Assembly: GCA_023251695.1 (NCBI GenBank)
Contig: JAHEYE010000025.1
Span: 1-35,798, forward strand
Origin: Sphingobacteriaceae bacterium
GTDB lineage: Bacteria > Bacteroidota > Bacteroidia > B-17B0 > Aurantibacillaceae
Reading direction: 5' to 3'
Length of the DNA stretch: 35,798 nucleotides
In this document: in pieces, positions 1 to 9,450 of the stretch
Layout of the letters: the number at the start of each line of letters is the position of its first letter
How positions within the stretch are numbered: the stretch's first letter is position 1
Notes under the pieces: generated by a model
Databases searched by the model: none
Told to the model about the DNA's origin: nothing
What the model saw: only the letters and a program-made list of their open reading frames with translations
Position numbers and translations under genes: made by a program

Positions 1-2478
1 ACGGTAATTATGTTCTAAGCCCGCATGAAGTGCTCCGTTTAATTTTTGATATCCCCATTCATTTTTATTTATAAGGTACACCATATCCTGCGGCAAATCC
101 CGCAGGATCGCTTTATAATGTACATAAAAACGTGTTTTTTCCCTGTTGCTCTTTTTATCAAAACCAATCGTTCCACCATCCAATCCATCCAATGATTTTA
201 ACTGCAAATAGAAGTTAGATTTTTTAATGAATTTGTCGGTACTTGTTTTGTAATTGAATAAAACAGAAATTGGATTATAGCTATTGATGCTACTTATTGT
301 TTTAGTCGCGCTGTCTAAATAAGCCTGCCCTAAACCTGTACTGAACCACACCGTTAAGTCAAACACATGTTTTACGGCGAGGTAATTTCCATTTAAATGT
401 ATTCCTGCTTTTGCACCATCATAACCATTATACCACAAAGCCGGACGAACCCGCATGTCATATTGTTTCCAATTGGGCGGATTGTAAATATGCGAATCAA
501 ATTTTACATCGATCTTATTCCGCTTCACATTATTCAGCATGTTAACATCGGCCAGGCGATAACTGGGGTCGATGATTACATTTTTTAGTTTGCTTCCTAC
601 ATTAACGGTTGCTGTATAGGTCGTTTTTAATTTTGGTCCCCATCCTATCCATCTCGGCAGTGTTTTTCCCCAGGTCGGTTTTTCGAACCAGGTATTCGGA
701 ATCTGATAATGCAAAGCAGAATCGTTTTTATCAATCACAGTAAAATCAACCGGCATCTGCATGGAGCCAATCCGCTTAAACGTAATCTCATAAATTCCTT
801 TTTTCTTTTTCTTTACACGGCCAATTTTGTAATCGATTGTTTTAGTTGTCTCGAGCCATTCATCAAAAAACCAGTTTAAATCAACACCACTATATTGTAT
901 AATTGAGTTACGGAAATCTTCAGGGTACGGGTGACAAAATTTCCATTGTTTAAAATAATTCTGCATGGCTTTGTCAAACAATGCACGACCCAAAACGTAC
1001 TCGAGATTTTTGAGCATGGTAGCCGTTTTAAAATAAACACTGCTGTAACCGCCACCGTGACGGATGCCCCCGTTAAAATCATCACTGTGCGTATTTAATG
1101 TTACCTCTTCTCCTTTTGTCACCACCGAATTATAATAGCCTGTATAAATTTGCTGATCGACAATGCGGACAGGATAGGTAAATTTATTTTCGTATTTATT
1201 TTTAGGTGAATACTCTTTTACAATGGGCCCATCAATGAATTGATAAGTATCTGCAGTATAAAATTGCGTAAGACCTTCATCTAAAAATGCGCGATAGGTT
1301 TCGTTACTGCCAACCATGCCGAAAAACCAATTGTGTGTTAGTTCGTGAATGAATAAAGAACGGTACCCGGGGTCAAATCCGCCATTGAGCGTCATCATTG
1401 GATATTCCATTCCGTCATTCGCATCAGCACTAATCATTTTCGGGTAATGGTACGGACCGATATTATAACTGTTGACTTCGATAATTTTTGTGAGGAATTG
1501 CGCAGCATTGTACCAACCGGCAGCATGCGGTTCCTGTACCAAAGCAATACAACGGATTCCTTCTATATTAGCTTCACCAATTCGGTAAGTCGGATCTGCA
1601 GTATAGCCAACATCATGCACATTGATGGCGCTGAACTTCCAGGTTTTTTTTGTACCGTCTTTTTTAATAATAGTGCTTGGTGCTGAGTTCCATGGTTTCT
1701 TTAAAAAATTAGAAATGTCCAATTGCTTTCTCAACTCTTCTGGCAACATTTCTTTTTCGTTTACCATTGTTCCTGTTCCGTCGACAATGTAATTGTTCGG
1801 GAAAGTTAACTCCACATAAAACGAACCAAAGTCGCCGTAAAATTCATGATCCATGTGTTGGTCGGTATCCCAGTTAAATTTCCGGTCGAACACTGAAATG
1901 CGGGGATACCAATGCACTAAATCGTAATGTTTGTTGCCAAATACATTAAATGTTTTCATCCGGTTACGGATCACTTCGCGGTCGAAGTAAGTTTTGAAAT
2001 CAATATCAAAGGTAATGGATTCTCCGGAAGGTAATGGTTTTGATAAAATAACTTTCAGAACGGTATTATCCAATTCTGTTTGCAGTTCTTTTCCTTTAAT
2101 GGAGATTTTTTCGACCGTTGTGCCTAAGTCTTTACCGCGGTACTTACCATATTTAAAATTGTAATTATTGTTTTTGTATAAATCGGAGAGATAGGAATCT
2201 TTATTTTGTGCGTTGCTGTATAGATGAAAATAAACAACGGTTAAATCGTTAGGTGAATTATTCCAGTAAGTTAATTCTTCGTGGCCGCTCACAACATCGG
2301 AACTATCGTTAATTTCGGCTTTAATATTATAGTGTACATCCTGTTGCCAATAGCCTTCGTAAGGCTTACGGTTTTTCCAATACAAAGGGTTGGTTACAGA
2401 ACGGTAATCGATGTACTCGTTTTGTGAAAGGTAAACCAAGGGAACAAATATCAACAGTATTAAATGTTTTATACGCAT
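1..2478 (-). CDS. M1 family zinc metallopeptidase (C-terminus cut by window edge)
   Basis: This gene is absent from the ORF track because its reading frame runs off the left edge. From ATG at 2478 the frame stays open for 826 codons. The protein begins with a short hydrophobic signal segment (LILLIFVPLVYLSQ), so it is probably exported. Around residue 378 it has HELTHNWF followed 19 residues after the second histidine by the glutamate of FLDEGLTQF. This is the HEXXH-X18-E zinc site of gluzincin aminopeptidases. Just upstream is DGMEYPM, which stands where the GAMEN substrate-binding motif of family M1 normally lies and is atypical. The family removes N-terminal residues from peptides; in Bacteroidota such proteins are usually periplasmic or surface-associated. 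The next gene upstream, on the same strand, is the amidotransferase, 75 bases away. The family call is firm; substrate and total length are unknown. Confidence 0.9.
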   Translation of the reverse strand, partial: MRIKHLILLIFVPLVYLSQNEYIDYRSVTNPLYWKNRKPYEGYWQQDVHYNIKAEINDSSDVVSGHEELTYWNNSPNDLTVVYFHLYSNAQNKDSYLSDLYKNNNYNFKYGKYRGKDLGTTVEKISIKGKELQTELDNTVLKVILSKPLPSGESITFDIDFKTYFDREVIRNRMKTFNVFGNKHYDLVHWYPRISVFDRKFNWDTDQHMDHEFYGDFGSFYVELTFPNNYIVDGTGTMVNEKEMLPEELRKQLDISNFLKKPWNSAPSTIIKKDGTKKTWKFSAINVHDVGYTADPTYRIGEANIEGIRCIALVQEPHAAGWYNAAQFLTKIIEVNSYNIGPYHYPKMISADANDGMEYPMMTLNGGFDPGYRSLFIHELTHNWFFGMVGSNETYRAFLDEGLTQFYTADTYQFIDGPIVKEYSPKNKYENKFTYPVRIVDQQIYTGYYNSVVTKGEEVTLNTHSDDFNGGIRHGGGYSSVYFKTATMLKNLEYVLGRALFDKAMQNYFKQWKFCHPYPEDFRNSIIQYSGVDLNWFFDEWLETTKTIDYKIGRVKKKKKGIYEITFKRIGSMQMPVDFTVIDKNDSALHYQIPNTWFEKPTWGKTLPRWIGWGPKLKTTYTATVNVGSKLKNVIIDPSYRLADVNMLNNVKRNKIDVKFDSHIYNPPNWKQYDMRVRPALWYNGYDGAKAGIHLNGNYLAVKHVFDLTVWFSTGLGQAYLDSATKTISSINSYNPISVLFNYKTSTDKFIKKSNFYLQLKSLDGLDGGTIGFDKKSNREKTRFYVHYKAILRDLPQDMVYLINKNEWGYQKLNGALHAGLEHNYR

Positions 2479-2553
2479 ACCAAGACCTAAATATAGCAAT
2501 TTAGCGGTATTTGTGTAATACTTTTTAATGAACTTTATTTAAAAGTTCTTGGG

Positions 2554-3678
2554 CTAACAGTGGTTAGAAATATTAAGCAGATAATTAAAACCCAATGGCA
2601 GCGTTCTAAGCCTGTTGTAAATGATTTTCAATCTTGTTTCTGAACGGTACGCTGTATGACTAACCCGTTTCATATTCATCATACTACCGAATTCGGCTTC
2701 TGTAATATCCAGTTTCTTAAGGATATATTTTTTATCCGCTTCCATCACTTCCGTAGGATAAATTTCCTGACTCAACTGATTTAATGCTTCATCTTTGGTA
2801 ATCTGCCCACAACAAATAAGTGAAGAAAGGTGGGCCTTCCGGATATCAATGTTGAAGCGCTTTGGTAAAATATACCGGTGATAAAATCTGGTATAAATAG
2901 TTTCCCCATGTTTGGTAACATGTTGCTGCCAGTTATAAACATCCTGTAATTCTTTAAGAGCAGCGCTGCGGTCGTAATTGAGATAGTTAAGAAGAAAGAT
3001 GTTTTTTATACGGCAAATGTTATAATAGTAAAACTTGCGTTTTAGTCCTAACACAGGCAAATGCCTTAGTACTTTTAATTTACTTTGTTTTTTGTAAATA
3101 TCGGTCATGTTCAATGAATCTCCTTTATTATGAATCCAGCAATCGGGCATTATACCTTCCGACCATAAATTATTGCCTGTAAAGATTGTTTTAATATTGT
3201 ATTTATCGGCTGCAAAAAATAAAGCGGCGAGGTAAACATGATCGGTAGGAAATTCAAGATCAATAACCCCGGCTTTCAAATAAGCCTTTTGCAAACTTTT
3301 AAATTCCTCCCAATCCACCACGTAAGTATAGAGATCAACATTTAATTTTTTTGTAAGGATTTCAATATTATGAGATGCGGTTTCTGAATTCCAACCACTG
3401 TCGCAATGTACTGCCAGGGGATTCAGCCCCAATTGTTTTGCTTTATGGAGAAGATAAGAGCTGTCGAGTCCACCACTTATACCAACTATACAATCGTACT
3501 TTTGATCCGGTTTCTTTACTCTTTGAACGAGTGTTTTAAGGTCTGCTTTACTATAGGAATGTTTACTTTTCCTATCATGATATCCCTCACAATAATTACA
3601 AACCCCTTTTTCGTTAAATGAAATATCTTCAACCGTATTATCCAGAATACAGTTTTCACATTGATTAATAAAATTCAT
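2554..3678 (-). CDS. N-acetyl sugar amidotransferase (WbpG/PseA-like, PP-loop)
   Basis: This 374-residue protein has the PP-loop SGGLDSS at residues 68-74, which binds ATP for adenylation of a substrate. Two cysteine pairs near the N-terminus (CENC at 7-10, CNYC at 27-30) form a probable zinc site. This arrangement matches the N-acetyl sugar amidotransferase family (WbpG, PseA and related), which with HisH- and HisF-like partners converts an acetamido group on a nucleotide sugar to an acetamidino group for O-antigen or flagellin glycans. No hisH or hisF homologue and no other glycan gene lies beside it here, which is unusual. The ATG at 3678 is followed directly by the cysteine motif, so the start is convincing. 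Family membership is likely; the actual sugar substrate cannot be told from sequence. Confidence 0.82.
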   Translation of the reverse strand: MNFINQCENCILDNTVEDISFNEKGVCNYCEGYHDRKSKHSYSKADLKTLVQRVKKPDQKYDCIVGISGGLDSSYLLHKAKQLGLNPLAVHCDSGWNSETASHNIEILTKKLNVDLYTYVVDWEEFKSLQKAYLKAGVIDLEFPTDHVYLAALFFAADKYNIKTIFTGNNLWSEGIMPDCWIHNKGDSLNMTDIYKKQSKLKVLRHLPVLGLKRKFYYYNICRIKNIFLLNYLNYDRSAALKELQDVYNWQQHVTKHGETIYTRFYHRYILPKRFNIDIRKAHLSSLICCGQITKDEALNQLSQEIYPTEVMEADKKYILKKLDITEAEFGSMMNMKRVSHTAYRSETRLKIIYNRLRTLPLGFNYLLNISNHC

Positions 3679-3725
3679 TGCGGAAGCTTTTGAATAAAAC
3701 GCAAAAACTTACACTTTATTGTGTT

Positions 3726-4595
3726 TTAACGAATAGCCTTTAAACTAAGGTCAAGACTTTTTACATGGTGGGTTAAACTGCCTACAGATATAAAATCGAC
3801 ACCGCATTTGGCGTAATCGGCAATGTTTTTTTCGGTGATACCGCCTGAAGATTCAACCTCAAAACGGCGTTTAATTAGTTTTACGGCTTCTTTGGTTTGC
3901 GCAGGCGTATAATTATCGAGCATGATGCGCTGAATCCCTCCGCGCTTTAAAACTTTTTTTACATCGTTTAAACTGCGGGTTTCCACTTCAATATTCAATT
4001 GGAGTTTTTTATTGTTTATATAAGAATTAGCTGCATTTATGGCCTGCACAATACCGCCCGCAAAATCGATGTGATTATCCTTTATTAAAATCATATCGAA
4101 CAAACCATAGCGGTGATTAGCGCCACCACCAATCACTACGGCCCACTTTTCAAAAAAACGGAAACCGGGCGTTGTTTTGCGTGTATCAATAACTTTTGCT
4201 TTGGTTCCTTTGCAAAGCGACTGAAGGTATTTTGTTTTGGTAGCGATACCACTCATGCGCTGCATTACGTTTAAGATGAGGCGTTCGGCGGTTAACAACG
4301 TTTGTGTATTGCCTTCCAATGTAAAAACAATGTCGCCCTTTTTTACTTTGCGGCCATCTTTCATCAAAACTTTTACAACAATACTTTTGTCAATGATTCG
4401 GAGTATTTCAACGGCTGCCGTAATGCCGGCAATAATACCATCTTCCTTTACCAGCAATTGCATTTTGCCTTTATGACCGGCCGGAATGGTAGCAAGTGCG
4501 GTATGATCGCCTTCACGTACATCTTCTTTGAAAGCGCGATGCACAAATTTTTTAAAATTAAAATGTTTTTCGTGAAGCAGGATGTAACTACTCAT
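3726..4595 (-). CDS. nadC: Nicotinate-nucleotide pyrophosphorylase (carboxylating), quinolinate phosphoribosyltransferase
   Basis: This enzyme converts quinolinate and PRPP to nicotinate mononucleotide, CO2 and pyrophosphate in de novo NAD synthesis, in the cytoplasm. The diagnostic block DTRKTTPGFR, then GGGANHRYGLFD and LIKDNH, is intact, as are VETRSL and the C-terminal SSGGI/SVGSLTH phosphate-binding region. The ORF-track start at 4607 is a TTG; the ATG at 4595 (MSSYILL) is preferred. It overlaps the end of the upstream DUF4783 gene by eight bases (ATGAGTAG), indicating translational coupling. At 289 residues it is normal length. No nadA or nadB lies nearby. Identification is firm. Confidence 0.95.
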   Translation of the reverse strand: MSSYILLHEKHFNFKKFVHRAFKEDVREGDHTALATIPAGHKGKMQLLVKEDGIIAGITAAVEILRIIDKSIVVKVLMKDGRKVKKGDIVFTLEGNTQTLLTAERLILNVMQRMSGIATKTKYLQSLCKGTKAKVIDTRKTTPGFRFFEKWAVVIGGGANHRYGLFDMILIKDNHIDFAGGIVQAINAANSYINNKKLQLNIEVETRSLNDVKKVLKRGGIQRIMLDNYTPAQTKEAVKLIKRRFEVESSGGITEKNIADYAKCGVDFISVGSLTHHVKSLDLSLKAIR

Positions 4596-4959
4596 TTTCG
4601 TTTTCAATCCTGAATTGCGAGATTAAATTGCGGCGCAATAAAATAGATACGCGGAATTTTCCGTTTGCAGTTTCCAATGAGCCACTCACAAACTGTACAC
4701 TTTGGTTAACTGTACGTGAGTGTGAAACTGTAAAATTTTTAATGCTATGCTTTTCGAAAAAATATTTTATGTTGGCTTCGGCTTGGGCTTTGCTGAGTAA
4801 ATCTTCCTGATTTAAAATTTTCACGGTAAGTTTTTCATCAAAAAATTTAACCAATTCGGATGACTTACCACCTTTTATCGCAGCAACAACATCATCCGTT
4901 ACATCAAATGCCGCGAATGAAGAAGAAAGAAAAAAGAATATAGATACCAGTAATTTCAT
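4588..4959 (-). CDS. DUF4783 family exported protein
   Basis: This 123-residue protein has an N-terminal signal peptide (MKLLVSIFFFLSSSFA) and a small alpha/beta body resembling the NTF2-like fold of DUF4783, a family found in Bacteroidota and often encoded next to nadC. The body has the features GGKSSELVKFFDEKLTVKI and a C-terminal strand ending LISQFRIENENE. No catalytic residues can be pointed to. It starts at an ATG 47 bases from the divergent rlmH and overlaps nadC by eight bases, so the two are co-expressed although one is exported and the other cytosolic. The function is unknown; a ligand-binding or scaffolding role would be a guess. Confidence 0.82.
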   Translation of the reverse strand: MKLLVSIFFFLSSSFAAFDVTDDVVAAIKGGKSSELVKFFDEKLTVKILNQEDLLSKAQAEANIKYFFEKHSIKNFTVSHSRTVNQSVQFVSGSLETANGKFRVSILLRRNLISQFRIENENE

Positions 4960-5006
4960 TTATCATTAATAGGTGCTAAATTTACTAAATTATACGCTTT
5001 ATATAA

Positions 5007-5480
5007 ATGAAGGTTACCTTACTGCAAATAGATAAAACGACTGAGAATTACTTAAACGAAGGGATTGCCATTTACCTCAAGCGTTTAAAGAACTATACAG
5101 TATTGGAAATTAGCACAATAAACGTGCCAAAGACGGTGCGAATGCGGCCCGAAGCAGAACAGAAAAGCGAAGAAGCGAAACGGATCTTGAAACAAATCAA
5201 GGAAAACGACCATTTAGTGATTTTGGATGAAGGCGGAAATTTGTTAAATTCAGTCGGTTTTAGCGAGTTTTTAAGCAAAAAGGCCGTTCAAAATGTTAAA
5301 AACATGGTTTTTCTTATAGGAGGACCTTACGGCTTTGATGAAAGTATTTACAAAAGGGCCAATTATAAATTATCACTGTCTCCAATGACCTTTTCGCATC
5401 AAATGGTGCGTTTATTCTTTATGGAACAGCTTTATCGTGCTTATAGTATTCTTAAGGGTGAGAAATATCATCATATTTAG
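5007..5480 (+). CDS. rlmH: 23S rRNA (pseudouridine1915-N3)-methyltransferase RlmH
   Basis: RlmH is a SPOUT-class methyltransferase that methylates pseudouridine 1915 in helix 69 of 23S rRNA on assembled ribosomes, using S-adenosylmethionine. The sequence is 157 residues, the usual size. It has the SAM-binding knot motif IGGPYGF near residues 104-110 and the characteristic C-terminal tail LSPMTFSHQMVRLFFMEQLYRAY ending in EKYHH, split here as short motifs. The ATG at 5007 is the first in frame and lies 47 bases from the divergent DUF4783-nadC unit, so both promoters must share that short AT-rich gap. Identification is firm. Confidence 0.96.
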   Translation: MKVTLLQIDKTTENYLNEGIAIYLKRLKNYTVLEISTINVPKTVRMRPEAEQKSEEAKRILKQIKENDHLVILDEGGNLLNSVGFSEFLSKKAVQNVKNMVFLIGGPYGFDESIYKRANYKLSLSPMTFSHQMVRLFFMEQLYRAYSILKGEKYHHI

Positions 5481-5585
5481 AACCTACTGAAAATCAAGTA
5501 TCTAAATCCTCACCTAAACGCCCCTCAACATCCCGGTTTTAACAAAAAAACAGATTTTGTAAAACCAATTTGGGTCTTTATAGGT

Positions 5586-5593
5586 TATCTTTG
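5586..5593 (+). promoter_or_regulatory. Bacteroidota-type -7 element upstream of the desaturase
   Basis: TATCTTTG fits the TAnnTTTG -7 consensus of the Bacteroidota housekeeping sigma factor exactly. A TTTTG at 5555-5559 could be the -33 part, but the 26-base spacing is long. The element lies inside the ORF-track version of the desaturase gene and so argues for the later GTG start at 5615. Confidence 0.45.
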
Positions 5594-5614
5594 ACCGAAT
5601 TTAAATTTCATCCT

Positions 5615-6721
5615 GTGAACCAAAATAATATTATCCGATTCAACAATGCTAACCGACAGTTTTACCAAACTGTAAAAAGAAGAGTTGACGAATATTTTAA
5701 GGAACGTAACTTATCTAAGTTCGGTAATTACAAAATGGTTCTAAAGACCATTGCAATGTTTGTTATTTTTCTAGGGCCTTATGCGCTTTTAATGTCAAAC
5801 GTTTTCACGAATGGTTACGCACAAATCGGACTATGGATTTTGATGGGTGTTGGTATGAGTGGTGTTGGTTTATCGGTTATGCACGATGCTAATCACGGCA
5901 GCTATTCAAAAAATCATAAAATAAATAAATTGATGTCGTTTAGCATGACGCTTATCGGCGGCAGTTCTTTAAACTGGCAGTTACAGCATAATAATTTACA
6001 TCACACCTTCACCAATATCGAAGGGCATGATGAAGACATTGCTCCATTAGGATTTTTACGTTTCTCACCTCACTCTCAGTATAAAAAAATTCACCGCTTC
6101 CAATTCTTATACGCCTGGTTTTTCTATGGTTTAATGACATTAATGTGGGCCTTCACGAAAGATTTTTCGCAGTTGATCCGTTATAATAAAATGGGTTTGT
6201 TGAAAGGACATAACACAACTTTCAAAAGTGAATTGATTAAATTATCTATTCATAAAGTAATTTATCTTGGTTATAACCTGGCTTTGCCTTTAATTTTCAT
6301 TCATGCAGCCTGGTGGCAAATTGCTTTAGGTTTTGGTGCCATGCACTTTACCTGTGGATTAATTTTAGCACTTATCTTCCAGCCTGCGCACGTTGTTGAG
6401 ATGACTGAATTTCCTACTCCGGTTAGTCCGGAATCCTTAACGATGGAAGATGACTGGGCTTCGCACCAAATGAAAACAACGGCTAATTTTGCACAGAAGA
6501 ATGTGGTACTTTCATGGTTTGTAGGAGGTTTGAATTATCAGATCGAACATCATTTATTCCCTAACATTTGTCACGTACATTACAAAAAAATCGCGCCTAT
6601 TATTAAGGAAACTGCTAAGGAATTTAATTTGCCTTACCATTCCAAATCAACATTCATCGGGGCGGTTATTTCCCACGCTAAGGTGTTGTATCAACTGGGC
6701 AGACAGCCACAGATGGCTTAG
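5615..6721 (+). CDS. Membrane fatty acid desaturase (acyl-CoA / linoleoyl-CoA desaturase-like)
   Basis: This integral membrane di-iron enzyme inserts a double bond into fatty acyl chains using O2 and an electron donor. Three histidine boxes are intact: HDANH near residue 90, HNNLHH near 125 and QIEHH near 309 (numbered from the GTG start). The glutamine-first third box is typical of front-end desaturases, yet there is no fused cytochrome b5 domain. Hydrophobic pairs lie at about 45-90 and 225-260. The track start at 5570 is a TTG; a TAnnTTTG promoter element inside that extension makes GTG at 5615 (VNQNNIIRF) more likely, giving 368 residues. It follows rlmH by about 130 bases and converges on the AsmA-like gene. 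Regiospecificity cannot be read from the sequence. Confidence 0.88.
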   Translation: MNQNNIIRFNNANRQFYQTVKRRVDEYFKERNLSKFGNYKMVLKTIAMFVIFLGPYALLMSNVFTNGYAQIGLWILMGVGMSGVGLSVMHDANHGSYSKNHKINKLMSFSMTLIGGSSLNWQLQHNNLHHTFTNIEGHDEDIAPLGFLRFSPHSQYKKIHRFQFLYAWFFYGLMTLMWAFTKDFSQLIRYNKMGLLKGHNTTFKSELIKLSIHKVIYLGYNLALPLIFIHAAWWQIALGFGAMHFTCGLILALIFQPAHVVEMTEFPTPVSPESLTMEDDWASHQMKTTANFAQKNVVLSWFVGGLNYQIEHHLFPNICHVHYKKIAPIIKETAKEFNLPYHSKSTFIGAVISHAKVLYQLGRQPQMA

Positions 6722-6761
6722 TCCCGTTGGATTTAAATTCAGAAATTTTGTAAGCTATTGA

Positions 6762-9368
6762 TTAGAAATCTTCGTCGTCCTCATCCTTCTTTTTAGGCTG
6801 AAGATTATTTTGCTTTTTCTTATCCTTCCCGTCACCTACTTCTATTTTAAATTTCTGGTCGCCCTTTTTAGGCTCGTTTTTTATAAGTGTGGTGTCTTTT
6901 TTAAAAAGCCCGAATTCCTCTTTTAAGATTTGTTTAAGCGTTTGTTTTTCCACTTTGATGTCGTCGCCTATTTTTTGTTTTAAACCTTTGCGGTCGTATT
7001 TAATAATGGGTTCATCCACGGTGCCCGTCATTGAAATATAAACGCTGCGTCTGTTATCCGGATCATTTTCCACAAACTCCAGTTCCTCATCCAATTGTTT
7101 ATTGGCGCGTTTCTTACTCGCCAGTAATTCACTCAACAATAATTTGATGTGGTAATCAATTTCATTCTTAAAAGTGTGTTTTCCCCACAGCTCCATATTC
7201 AAAGCCGAATTTTTAATGTATGTTTTGGGAATGGTGATGACCTGGTTTTTGATATCGAAAGAACTTTGTAGACTGGAAAACCTTATATCGCGTAGTTCAC
7301 TTACTTCTACATATTTCGCTAAACTCTCTAAAGGTTTAAAATCAACCAGCCGCCCCTGCTCTATCGTTAAATTTCCATTGGCGATAACACTTTGCAGATA
7401 GCAATTCAAGTCCTTCGACCAATTTCCGGTAAAGTTTACTGTTGCTGTCGCAAATCCTTTTAAATGCTTATCACATAAAGTACTTTGTCCGAAATTATTG
7501 AACGCATAAAACATCTTTGTCAGATTAATGTTTTGCAGATCTGATGCAGCCTTAATCTTGATCATTTCACCGCTTGCATCAGCAAAGGCATTCACCTGCG
7601 CTTTTCCGTCCATCGTTACAAGAGAAATATTTTCTGCTGCAATTTTTTGGTCATGAATGGTGACATTACCCGCAACTTCCTGCGCCCGGAATTTTGAAAA
7701 ACTAAAGTTCGTAATTGAAGCATTCAGATCGAAATTCAAATTAACCGGAATATTGACTTTTTCCGAAGAAGAATTAGAACCGCCATAAAGCACGTCTTCC
7801 AAAGCGAGTGTATTACTTTTTAATGCCGCATTTATAACTAAGGGTTGCTTTGCATCAAACAAATAATTTAAAAATCCGGGTAATTCCCCATTTAATTCGA
7901 TATCAGAACTACCCATCAGCAATTTGAAATTATTCACGGCAACGCTGCGTTTGCTTAATTCGAAACTGCCTTCAATGATATTGATCTCATTTTGTTTGCC
8001 TTTGAACTTCGCTTTTATATTTTTCAAAGTAGCCGAACCATCGGCACTTATATTTGGCGAAAAAGCCGATTGTTTCATTTCATTTAAATTCCCCTTTATC
8101 TGTGCCTTTAATTGCACTTTTCCTGAAACGTACTCTAAAGTATCAATTGGCCAAAAGCGGTCAACATCTTCCAGCTTTGCGTTTAACGCGCCACCCACGT
8201 TAATGTAGGGATCAGATAAATTGGTGATTAAACAATAACCGTTTACAGCATTACTATCCAAATCTGCAGAAATGGTTTGAAGATTGAGATAATCATCTTT
8301 CTCATTAACACTTAACTTACCTTGAACATTTACATGCTTTAATTGCATGTTTTGCTGTTTGTAAGTAATCGTAGCATCCTTCACGCCAAATTCGGCATTG
8401 ATGTTTATTTTTTTGCCGGACTTATACTTCAAATGCCCTTCACTGAAAAAATTCCCATCACTTTTGTAATCGTTCATGCGCGAAGCGTATTTTTCGGGCA
8501 ATAAGGATAAGAGTGAGGCGATATCCAGATTTTTTCCGGTAAAATTCAGATCAGCCGTTTCCAGACTATCCGAATAATTAAAATTTCCAACCGTTGCAAA
8601 ATATATTTCATTCAATGCGAATTCGGCTTTGCTGATCGTATAGTTCGTTTTGTTTATGTCGAGCTCCAGATCGTATTTAAGGTTTTTCTGATTTAGTAAA
8701 TTTGTTTTGTTTACGGTCAGATATTCCAAATGGGCTTTACCCTGAGTTTGCAATGCGTATGCATCAGTTCCAAAATCTCCCGCAAAAGATGCTTCTTTGA
8801 ACGATAAACTCAGTTTCACTTTTTGTTCGGCATTCCTATATTTTAAATTTATATTATGCAGAGTAATATTCTTCAATGCGAATTTCACATTCTCTGTTCC
8901 CTGCCCTTCACTTTTTTTCCAGAAAATATAATTAGGTTTCCCGCTTTTACTTACTCCCGGGTTGAATTGGGCTCCATTTACATTTATTTTATTGATGGTA
9001 TAATTCTTATTCCACAGATCCTTCAGGTTAAACATCATCAAAATGTTTTCGGCAAAGATTAATGTATCCCTTTCTTTCTTTTCAAGTGCCTCAAGAATCA
9101 AAACATTCTTAAACTCGAGTGCGCATTTCGGGAAAGACTTAATAAATGTTAAATCAATATCAGCCGGGTCGACTTTTACTTCTGATTTCAGGTTTTTGTT
9201 GAGTTCTGCGATAACGACCGACTTCACTTCATTTTCATAAATAAAAACAAGGGATACGGCTGCAATGCCCAGTATCAGTACAATTCCAAGAAGCCAAAGA
9301 ATCGTTTTGAATAAAAAACGGAATGGCCTGAATGCCTTTTTTTCGGGTATGGGTGCAGAATTTTCCAA
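6762..9368 (-). CDS. AsmA-like inner-membrane-anchored envelope protein
   Basis: The protein is 868 residues. It has one N-terminal transmembrane helix (about residues 19-45, LFKTILWLLGIVLILG), then a very long, mostly beta-strand body with repeated strand-turn patterns, and a highly charged lysine/aspartate tail (PKKKDEDDEDF). This layout, with the AsmA-like start IAELNKNLKSEVKV, matches the AsmA/TamB-type group of bridge-like proteins. Some relatives move phospholipids between inner and outer membrane; others affect outer-membrane protein assembly. The start is a TTG at 9368; I see no better in-frame ATG before the membrane helix. It is followed 40 bases on by the convergent desaturase. The exact client is unknown. 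Confidence 0.8.
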   Translation of the reverse strand: MENSAPIPEKKAFRPFRFLFKTILWLLGIVLILGIAAVSLVFIYENEVKSVVIAELNKNLKSEVKVDPADIDLTFIKSFPKCALEFKNVLILEALEKKERDTLIFAENILMMFNLKDLWNKNYTINKINVNGAQFNPGVSKSGKPNYIFWKKSEGQGTENVKFALKNITLHNINLKYRNAEQKVKLSLSFKEASFAGDFGTDAYALQTQGKAHLEYLTVNKTNLLNQKNLKYDLELDINKTNYTISKAEFALNEIYFATVGNFNYSDSLETADLNFTGKNLDIASLLSLLPEKYASRMNDYKSDGNFFSEGHLKYKSGKKININAEFGVKDATITYKQQNMQLKHVNVQGKLSVNEKDDYLNLQTISADLDSNAVNGYCLITNLSDPYINVGGALNAKLEDVDRFWPIDTLEYVSGKVQLKAQIKGNLNEMKQSAFSPNISADGSATLKNIKAKFKGKQNEINIIEGSFELSKRSVAVNNFKLLMGSSDIELNGELPGFLNYLFDAKQPLVINAALKSNTLALEDVLYGGSNSSSEKVNIPVNLNFDLNASITNFSFSKFRAQEVAGNVTIHDQKIAAENISLVTMDGKAQVNAFADASGEMIKIKAASDLQNINLTKMFYAFNNFGQSTLCDKHLKGFATATVNFTGNWSKDLNCYLQSVIANGNLTIEQGRLVDFKPLESLAKYVEVSELRDIRFSSLQSSFDIKNQVITIPKTYIKNSALNMELWGKHTFKNEIDYHIKLLLSELLASKKRANKQLDEELEFVENDPDNRRSVYISMTGTVDEPIIKYDRKGLKQKIGDDIKVEKQTLKQILKEEFGLFKKDTTLIKNEPKKGDQKFKIEVGDGKDKKKQNNLQPKKKDEDDEDF

Positions 9369-9450
9369 TAAACTAATTTGAAAATAAAAACAAAACGGAT
9401 GAAGCTCCTTTCTGTTTTATTTAAACAATAACGTTTTAATAAAAGAAATG

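Noticed and set aside
397-1686. Small plus-strand ORFs (397-588, 1447-1686)
   Set aside because: They lie within the M1 peptidase gene on the other strand, which has intact motifs in frame, and show no recognisable domain.
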